Source: Terriglobia bacterium (GTDB taxonomy: Bacteria > Acidobacteriota > Terriglobia > UBA7540). Taken from it: 9,397 nucleotides of DNA. The stretch is from NCBI GenBank assembly GCA_030040515.1, contig JASHTO010000022.1:1-9397 (forward strand), read 5' to 3'. This document shows positions 1 through 4,035 of this stretch, in pieces. A model generated the notes under the pieces. That model did no database searches and was not told the DNA's origin. It saw only the letters and a list, made by a program, of their open reading frames with translations. Positions within the stretch are counted from its first letter, which is position 1, and every line of letters begins with the position of its first letter. Made by a program: the position numbers and the translations under genes.

Positions 1-289
1 CGCCTGCCCGCTCCTCAATGCGCACGCCCACTTTTTCGGCCACGCGCCGCAGCGCTTCGGGGAACGGCAGGTTGTCAATCTCCATCACGAACTTGAAGAC
101 GTCGCCGCCTTTCCCGCAGCCGAAGCAGTGGAAGATTTGCTTGACGGGATGCACGGCGAATGACGGCGTCTTTTCCTGATGGAACGGGCACAGGCCCACG
201 TAGTTCGCTCCCGCCTTGCGCAGCTTCACGTAATCGCCCACGATCTTGACGATGTCGGCGGCGGCGCGAACTTGGTCGACTTCAATCAT
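1..289 (-). CDS. dnaG: DNA primase DnaG, N-terminal part (cut by the window edge)
   Basis: DnaG synthesises the short RNA primers used by the replisome at the replication fork. The visible 96 residues hold the CHC2 zinc-binding domain: the ADIVKIVGDYVKL helix at about 11-23, then CPFH (C34, H37), a TPSF segment at 41-44 and HCFGCGKGGD with C55 and C58, which completes the Cys-His-Cys-Cys zinc site. The catalytic TOPRIM domain and the DnaB-binding C-terminus lie beyond the left edge. The ATG at 289-287 is chosen because the conserved helix follows directly and an in-frame stop lies a few codons upstream. No clear Shine-Dalgarno sequence precedes it; the leader there reads CCTCC instead of GGAGG. 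The gene lies 106 bp downstream of the Cys-rich gene at 396-1070 on the same strand, so the two may be co-transcribed. Identity is firm from the zinc-site sequence. Confidence 0.95.
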   Translation of the reverse strand, partial: MIEVDQVRAAADIVKIVGDYVKLRKAGANYVGLCPFHQEKTPSFAVHPVKQIFHCFGCGKGGDVFKFVMEIDNLPFPEALRRVAEKVGVRIEERAG

Positions 290-304
290 GGAAAAACAAG
301 GAGG

Positions 305-398
305 CAGAAGTCAGGAGCAGGGAGAAGGGATCGCCGGGTAGCATTGAAAGGAAGCGGAATTCCACACGCTTTCTACTGACTCCTGTCTCCTGCTCTTA
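305..398. repeat. Purine/pyrimidine-rich inverted repeat between the Cys-rich gene and dnaG
   Basis: CAGAAGTCAG at 305-314 and CTGACTCCTG at 376-385 are complementary at 9 of 10 positions, with a G-U pair in the minus-strand transcript. Both arms sit in longer imperfect repeats built from CAGGAG/GACAGG-like words (305-330 and 371-398). A similar purine string, GCAGAAGGCAGTAGGC, occurs at the end of thiO (about 2447-2463). In a minus-strand transcript the structure would form just before the dnaG start. It may be a dispersed intergenic repeat or a weak leader structure; function is unknown. Confidence 0.45.
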
Positions 399-1070
399 CG
401 GCAGCACAATGCTTGACGCGGACTTCTGAAATTCTTCCTTCGGGAACTGTGCGCGAATCAGGTCCAGATAGGCACGCCCCTTGGGTCGGCCATTCTGATA
501 CACGGCGGCAAGCTGCGTGAGAAAAATCAGACAGTCGCGAGCTTCGCTGTCTCGCAGCGTTCCCACACCCGCCTGCTGTTCGAGCTTGGTGCGGAATTCT
601 CCGATCGCGGTCTTCAGTGCGCCATACAAGTCGCGCTGCAGGGCGTAGTCGATGGGTTTCTCGTAAATGATGCCGCTTGTCTGGGTCTGGTAGGTCTCCG
701 CCAGGGTGCGAAGCGCGGCGAGCACGTCGGTATCCACTAAGGCGCGATGCTCCGCGGCAAACCTCACGATGGCGTAATCGAGCGCCGCAAGAAGCGGCCC
801 GTAGGACCGGGCGAACTGGCGCCCGAATTTTGCCTCCTTGAAAGGCAGGGTTTCGGGGTCAACCACCAGCCGGGAATAATCGTATTCACGGCTGGCCTGC
901 AGGTGCGCACAGTCGCTGGGACAATCGATGGTGACTTCGCGTTGCTCTCCGCAGCAGATGGCGCAGATGCTCTCCGCGCGCGCCGGACACAACCGCTTCG
1001 CTTTGCGCTTATTGCAAATCGGGCACGCCAAATCTTTCTCCTCAACTTTGGATGGACGATTATGCCACAT
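396..1070 (-). CDS. Conserved-looking protein with eight-cysteine zinc-ribbon-like N-terminus
   Basis: This 224-residue protein has no function that can be named with confidence. Its N-terminus carries eight cysteines in a regular pattern: CPIC (C16, C19), C28, CAICC (C36, C39, C40) and CPSDC (C50, C54), with H56 next to the last pair. The arrangement would suit one or two structural zinc ions. The remaining 165 or so residues are mostly predicted helix with no membrane segment or signal peptide, so a cytosolic protein is expected. The ATG at 1070 gives MWHNRPSKVEEKDLACPIC; a clear Shine-Dalgarno sequence is not visible. It is transcribed toward dnaG with a 106-bp gap and diverges from thiO. 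A nucleic-acid-binding or protein-docking role is possible from the cysteine cluster alone, but this is only inference. The coding call is supported by the ordered cysteine motif and an uninterrupted frame. Confidence 0.8.
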   Translation of the reverse strand: MWHNRPSKVEEKDLACPICNKRKAKRLCPARAESICAICCGEQREVTIDCPSDCAHLQASREYDYSRLVVDPETLPFKEAKFGRQFARSYGPLLAALDYAIVRFAAEHRALVDTDVLAALRTLAETYQTQTSGIIYEKPIDYALQRDLYGALKTAIGEFRTKLEQQAGVGTLRDSEARDCLIFLTQLAAVYQNGRPKGRAYLDLIRAQFPKEEFQKSASSIVLP

Positions 1071-1327
1071 TTTCCACTAACGGCTTGAGTGAAGATACGA
1101 ATTTTGGATTCTTCCCAAGAGCGGTGGCCCCAAAAATCATTGGATGTGCAAAAGGGTGTAAAAGCGGTGGCGCAAAACATCGAAGGCAAGATTGTCCTTG
1201 ACCCTACCAGGCGCTTGGCAAAAACTGGAAGGGCAGTGGTTAGCCGCTGGTGGCGAGTGGTTAGCAAACCAGTTCAAGGGCGCCGACGGCCGGGTGCTTG
1301 CCACTAGCCACTAACCACTGTCTTACC
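1071..1327. other. Divergent intergenic region between the Cys-rich gene and thiO
   Basis: These 257 bp should hold the promoters of two divergent units, but no convincing -35/-10 pair with proper spacing was found on either strand. The thiO-proximal 87 bp are occupied by the AGTGGTTAG inverted repeat described separately. A 72-codon frame across 1089-1307 runs into that repeat, has no recognisable motif and is not called. Confidence 0.5.
1234..1320. repeat. 21-bp imperfect inverted repeat with an extra direct half-copy before thiO
   Basis: The left arm at 1234-1254 (CAGTGGTTAGCC...) and the right arm at 1300-1320 (...CTAACCACTG) are reverse complements at 18 of 21 positions. A further direct copy of AGTGGTTAGC lies at 1256-1265, exactly 21 bp after the first at 1235-1244. 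The right arm ends 7 bp before the chosen thiO ATG, so in a transcript the arms could pair across 45 nt just upstream of the start. It could be an operator, a leader structure or a dispersed intergenic repeat. Confidence 0.6.
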
Positions 1328-2461
1328 ATGCCGGAGCATACTTCCAACACGTCCGACGTTCTGATCATCGGCGGCGGAATCATCGGCTGCTCGATTGCCT
1401 GGCGGTTGGCGGTGGCCGGCGTGAAGGTGACGGTTTTGGATCGCGGCGAGCCCGGCTCGGAGGCCAGTTGGGCGGCGGCGGGGATGCTTGCGCCCGTCGG
1501 TGAGCAGGTTGAGCCTCCGGTTTTTTCCGACCTCTGCATCGCTAGCCGCAGCCTCTATCCGCGCTTCACCGCGGAGATTGAGGAAGCGAGCGGGCAAACA
1601 GTCGGCTATCGAAGCGACGGCTCGCTGCTGGTGGCGCTCGACGAAAAGCAGGAGGAAGAGCTCCGGCAAATTCACCGCACACAAACAGGACACGGATTTA
1701 AGCTCCAGCCGCTTACCCGGGCAGAAGTTCTGAGCCGCGCGCCACAACTCTCCCCGGAGATCCGCAGCGGCCTTTTCATTCCCGAAGATCATTGGGTGGA
1801 TAATCAGCGCCTGATGCGCGCCCTGGTGACGGCGTGTCGGCGCTCCGGAGTGCAGGTGGAAGCCGGATGCGCCGCGCGCGAGTTCCTCACCGAACACGAT
1901 CATGTGCAATCTGTTACGGTGGAGGGCGGCTCCTGCTTCTTTGCCAAAACCTTCGTGCTGGCGGCGGGATGCTGGTCTGGCGAAGTGATCGGGTGGCGGC
2001 ATTCCCTGCTGATTCCCTGCGCCGGCCAAATGATGGAATTTGAGGTTTGCCGCGATTTGCCGTTTGTGGTGCGAGCCGGAATGCACTACGTGGTGCCGCG
2101 GCCGGAACTGCGCGTGCTGATGGGCACCACTTCGGAATATCGCGGCTTTGAGAAGGCGGTTACGGCCAGGGGGCTGTGCTCCATTCTGGAACACACTCTG
2201 AGATTCGCCCCGCAGGTGGCTGAATGCCGGTTCTTGCGCGCCTGGGCCGGCCTGCGTCCCGACACGCCCGACCATCTACCCATCCTCGGCTATGGGGAAA
2301 CGAGAAATCTCATCTTCGCCACCGGCCACTTCCGCAATGGTATTCTCCTGGCGCCGGTCACAGCAGAGATTATTTCAGATTTGATTCTGAAAGGTGTAAC
2401 CCATCGGCCCATTGAAGCGTATCGACCCACGCGGTTCAGCCGAGAAAGCAGAAGGCAGTAG
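1328..2461 (+). CDS. thiO: FAD-dependent glycine oxidase ThiO
   Basis: ThiO oxidises glycine to iminoacetate (dehydroglycine) with O2, supplying the C-N unit for the thiazole half of thiamine in the cytosol. The 377-residue product belongs to the D-amino-acid oxidase fold. The N-terminal Rossmann motif is VLIIGGGIIGCSIAWRLA at about 11-28, with the ribose-binding acid at the end of the second strand in VTVLDRG (D38). It is followed by GSEASWAAAGMLAP at 43-56, very characteristic of ThiO. The C-terminus has GLRPDTPDHLPILG (308-321) and ATGHFRNGILLAP (331-343), the second FAD- and substrate-side signature. The ATG at 1328 is preferred over the upstream in-frame TTG at 1298, which lies inside the inverted repeat and adds ten unlike residues. 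No Shine-Dalgarno sequence is evident. No other thiamine gene is in view. The last codons merge into a purine-rich repeat. A related DadA-like oxidase is less likely given these motifs. Confidence 0.9.
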   Translation: MPEHTSNTSDVLIIGGGIIGCSIAWRLAVAGVKVTVLDRGEPGSEASWAAAGMLAPVGEQVEPPVFSDLCIASRSLYPRFTAEIEEASGQTVGYRSDGSLLVALDEKQEEELRQIHRTQTGHGFKLQPLTRAEVLSRAPQLSPEIRSGLFIPEDHWVDNQRLMRALVTACRRSGVQVEAGCAAREFLTEHDHVQSVTVEGGSCFFAKTFVLAAGCWSGEVIGWRHSLLIPCAGQMMEFEVCRDLPFVVRAGMHYVVPRPELRVLMGTTSEYRGFEKAVTARGLCSILEHTLRFAPQVAECRFLRAWAGLRPDTPDHLPILGYGETRNLIFATGHFRNGILLAPVTAEIISDLILKGVTHRPIEAYRPTRFSRESRRQ

Positions 2462-2592
2462 GCAAAAGGTGGAAGGATGAGTTATGAAGCCTGATGACTG
2501 AATTCGGCGCCTCTGCTCAGGGTGTCAAGCCAATGCGCTTGAAGGCCCACGGATTAGAAAACGCCGATTGGAAGAGGTAAGGACATTCGCAA

Positions 2593-2637
2593 CACGTAGG
2601 AACGTGGGAGGCCCATCATCCTGGGCGGGGTGATGGG
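2593..2637 (+). repeat. Two-hairpin motif overlapping the apparent start of the membrane-protein gene
   Basis: The first hairpin is CACGT-AGGA-ACGTG (2593-2606, 5 bp, four-base loop). After GGAGG (2607-2611) comes a second, CCCATCATCC (2612-2621) paired with GGGTGATGGG (2628-2637), 10 bp with one wobble pair and a six-base loop TGGGCG. The second stem contains both the GTG at 2630 and the ATG at 2633. It may mask a start codon, or be a dispersed palindromic element that marks the true gene start as further downstream. Confidence 0.55.
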
Positions 2638-3238
2638 GAAGAGCCGCGGATCATTGAAAAACAGGTCCGCGCTACTTGCTTCGATGATCAAACTGATTCA
2701 AAAGCTTCGAGAATCGGCGTACAAGATCAAAGGGATCTTGCTTCTCTGCGCAGCCTTAGTGTTTCCGATCCTTGACATTGCCTACTTCCAACACCGGAGT
2801 TTCTTGTCGGGATTGTCGAAGACAGTCATGTGCCGACCAATCCTCGTCGTGTTCGCGCAGGATTTCAAGCTCCCGTGGAAGTTCGGTTATCTGACGGTTT
2901 CGATCTGCTTCCTCGGGTTTGCAGCAATGGTACTGCTACCGTACACCGACGCACTCAGCCTTGATTTGCTGCGCCGGTATCTGCGAACGTTGCGAAATTT
3001 TATTCTGGCATACCTAGGACTGCCAGTTTTGATGATGATGGGGGGCTTCGCGTGGAAGTTGTTGAAGAAATACCTTCCGGGTTGGCTAGACACAATCGCC
3101 ACGGCTTTTGGCGTCAAGCTCTCCTTCTTCGTCGGAACCGCCGACAAGGAAATCACGACATTCGACGGGTCCATCGCTTCGTTTCTCGGTCTGGCCCTGG
3201 GCATTTACATCTTGGCGCGCATCCTGAGGCGGCACTAG
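2633..3238 (+). CDS. Unrecognised integral membrane protein with about four helices
   Basis: The product is about 201 residues and matches no family I can name. Four hydrophobic stretches are visible: GILLLCAALVFPILDIAYF (about 34-52), YLTVSICFLGFAAMVLLPY (about 85-103), FILAYLGLPVLMMMGGFAW (about 122-140) and SIASFLGLALGIYILARIL near the C-terminus. Basic residues between helices 2 and 3 (LRRYLRTLR) suggest that loop is cytoplasmic. Starts are uncertain: GTG 2630 and ATG 2633 lie within a hairpin, while ATG 2684 (MIKLIQKL) would give a shorter protein that keeps all four helices. It stands alone between thiO and the transposase element, and its base composition appears somewhat less GC-rich by eye, so an acquired cargo or orphan gene is possible. 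No catalytic motif was seen. Confidence 0.6.
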   Translation: MGKSRGSLKNRSALLASMIKLIQKLRESAYKIKGILLLCAALVFPILDIAYFQHRSFLSGLSKTVMCRPILVVFAQDFKLPWKFGYLTVSICFLGFAAMVLLPYTDALSLDLLRRYLRTLRNFILAYLGLPVLMMMGGFAWKLLKKYLPGWLDTIATAFGVKLSFFVGTADKEITTFDGSIASFLGLALGIYILARILRRH

Positions 3239-3273
3239 CTAGTGTCCTGTCCCAGCTAAAGATTTACAATGGC

Positions 3274-3296
3274 AGTCGCGACCAGTCGACTTTTTT
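3274..3296 (+). terminator. Weak possible intrinsic terminator after the membrane-protein gene
   Basis: AGTCG (3274-3278) can pair with CGACT (3287-3291) over an eight-base loop and is followed by a run of T residues to 3296. The stem is only 5 bp, so this is a weak candidate. It lies 36 bp after the stop of the membrane-protein gene, a suitable place. The 12-bp palindrome CACTAGCTAGTG at 3233-3244 overlaps that stop codon but lacks a T-tract. Confidence 0.3.
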
Positions 3297-3315
3297 GTTG
3301 TCAACAATTACGCCG

Positions 3316-3366
3316 GCTGGCGCAGACTCCTGCCGTTTGGAGTCTGCGTTTCCGCAGGAACCTTTT
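3316..3366 (+). repeat. Left REP unit
   Basis: It starts GCTGG, followed by the perfect stem CGCAGACTCC (3321-3330) / GGAGTCTGCG (3339-3348) around the loop TGCCGTTT. A second small hairpin follows, TTCC-GCA-GGAA (3350-3360), and then CCTTTT. It is the inverted counterpart of the unit at 3951-4001. It lies 35 bp before the chosen transposase start. Confidence 0.85.
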
Positions 3367-3383
3367 TCCGCTCAAAACCGGCG

Positions 3384-3395
3384 GGAGTATACTCC
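3384..3395. promoter_or_regulatory. Perfect 12-bp palindrome just before the transposase start
   Basis: GGAGTATACTCC is an exact palindrome ending 5 bp before the GTG at 3401. It overlaps GGGAG (3383-3387), the only Shine-Dalgarno-like word nearby, and contains TATACT (3388-3393), a five-of-six match to a -10 box placed so that transcription would begin near the GTG itself. It could be an operator, a start-masking hairpin or a leaderless promoter; none of these is proven. Confidence 0.4.
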
Positions 3396-3400
3396 TCCCT

Positions 3401-3952
3401 GTGCCTGTTTACCATCAATTCTACAGCCCTGGGGAGCTACAGTTCATTACGGCAAGCACTTATCGCCGTGCGCCGATTTTTCTTTCAGACCGCTTCCGGC
3501 GCTGCTTCGCCAAAAGGCTCGACGAGCTTCGCGAAAAATTCCGTTTCCTCTTGCTGGACTGGGTACTGATGCCCGACCATTTCCATCTGCTCATTCAACC
3601 TCACCCGGCCGAAACCACTCCCTTGATCGTGAAGGAACTCAAAGAGGAAACGGCGAAGCGCATCCTCAAAACGCCGAAGGAGAATCAGCGCTACGCATGG
3701 TGCCGGAAGACCCTCGAACGTTTGCGGCTGCCCTCAACGGTTCACGATGAGTCCCACTACCGCCTTTGGCAGCGGCGCTTCTATCCCTTCAACGTTTTCA
3801 GTAACAAGAAATATCACGAGAAGCTTGATTACATGCACAATAATCCGGTGGTGCGTGGGTTGGCAAAGTCGCCCACCGAATGGCCATGGTCAAGCTGGAG
3901 GTTTTACTACTGGGAGGATGCTTCGATCCTTCGCATGGATCGGGTGCGCTAG
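3401..3952 (+). CDS. REP-associated tyrosine transposase (RAYT, Y1/HUH family)
   Basis: RAYTs are single-strand DNA nucleases of the IS200/IS605-like Y1 superfamily that nick and join REP palindromes. The 183-residue product is intact. The HUH metal-binding motif is HFH (H60, H62) within VLMPDHFHLLI, and the predicted nucleophile is Y144 in KLDYMHNNPV, the usual RAYT context. WPWSSWRFYY (161-170) matches the conserved C-terminal element. The GTG at 3401 is chosen because family similarity begins there (PVYHQFYSP...FITASTYRRAPIF). A longer frame from ATG 3269 reads through the left REP unit and gives unlike sequence. The stop codon overlaps the first bases of the right REP unit, so the gene fills the space between the REP pair. 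It may still be active on REP sequences elsewhere in the genome, since the catalytic residues are present. Not a typical IS200 TnpA, which is shorter and has its own end hairpins. Confidence 0.88.
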   Translation: MPVYHQFYSPGELQFITASTYRRAPIFLSDRFRRCFAKRLDELREKFRFLLLDWVLMPDHFHLLIQPHPAETTPLIVKELKEETAKRILKTPKENQRYAWCRKTLERLRLPSTVHDESHYRLWQRRFYPFNVFSNKKYHEKLDYMHNNPVVRGLAKSPTEWPWSSWRFYYWEDASILRMDRVR

Positions 3953-4001
3953 AAGGTCCCTTCGGGAACGCAGACTCCAAACTGCAGGAGTCTGCGCCAG
4001 C
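3951..4001 (-). repeat. Right REP unit (inverted copy)
   Basis: Read on the minus strand it aligns with the left unit at 46 of 51 bases. The 10-bp stem (CGCAGACTCC 3969-3978 / GGAGTCTGCG 3987-3996) is identical in both. The second hairpin reads TCCC-GAA-GGGA instead of TTCC-GCA-GGAA, so one T-A pair has become C-G. It begins inside the transposase stop codon and ends 34 bp from the stop of the convergent GGDEF/HD-GYP gene. Confidence 0.85.
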
Positions 4002-4035
4002 CCCGGTCGGGACGTCCTTTTCATTCTTCAGTCTT

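Larger units (their letters stand above)
3316..4001 (+). mobile_element. REP-RAYT unit (transposase gene bracketed by inverted REP elements)
   Basis: A single Y1/HUH transposase gene lies between two 51-bp inverted repeats (3316-3366 and 3951-4001) that agree at 46 of 51 positions. Each repeat carries a perfect 10-bp palindromic stem. This is the recognised architecture of RAYT genes, which are related to IS200/IS605 transposases, act on REP palindromes and are usually flanked by them. No target duplication is apparent, as expected for this group. Boundaries are those of the repeats; sequence outside them is not obviously related. Confidence 0.85.

Noticed and set aside
764..1267. 167-codon open frame on the minus strand
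   Set aside because: It overlaps the Cys-rich gene in another frame, has no recognisable motif and its composition fits an out-of-frame reading of GC-rich coding DNA.
1298..1330. TTG at 1298 as the thiO start
   Set aside because: It lies inside the inverted repeat and adds residues unlike the family N-terminus; the ATG at 1328 places the FAD motif at the usual distance.
1304..2275. 323-codon open frame on the minus strand opposite thiO
   Set aside because: It is the antisense of a gene with firm ThiO motifs; no domain signature is present and GC-rich coding often leaves the opposite strand open.
3269..3400. ATG 3269 as the start of the transposase
   Set aside because: The added 44 residues are a translation of the left REP unit and leader; similarity to the family begins at the GTG at 3401.
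3052..3750. 232-codon open frame on the plus strand
   Set aside because: It runs out of frame across the membrane gene, the left REP unit and the transposase, and shows no motif.
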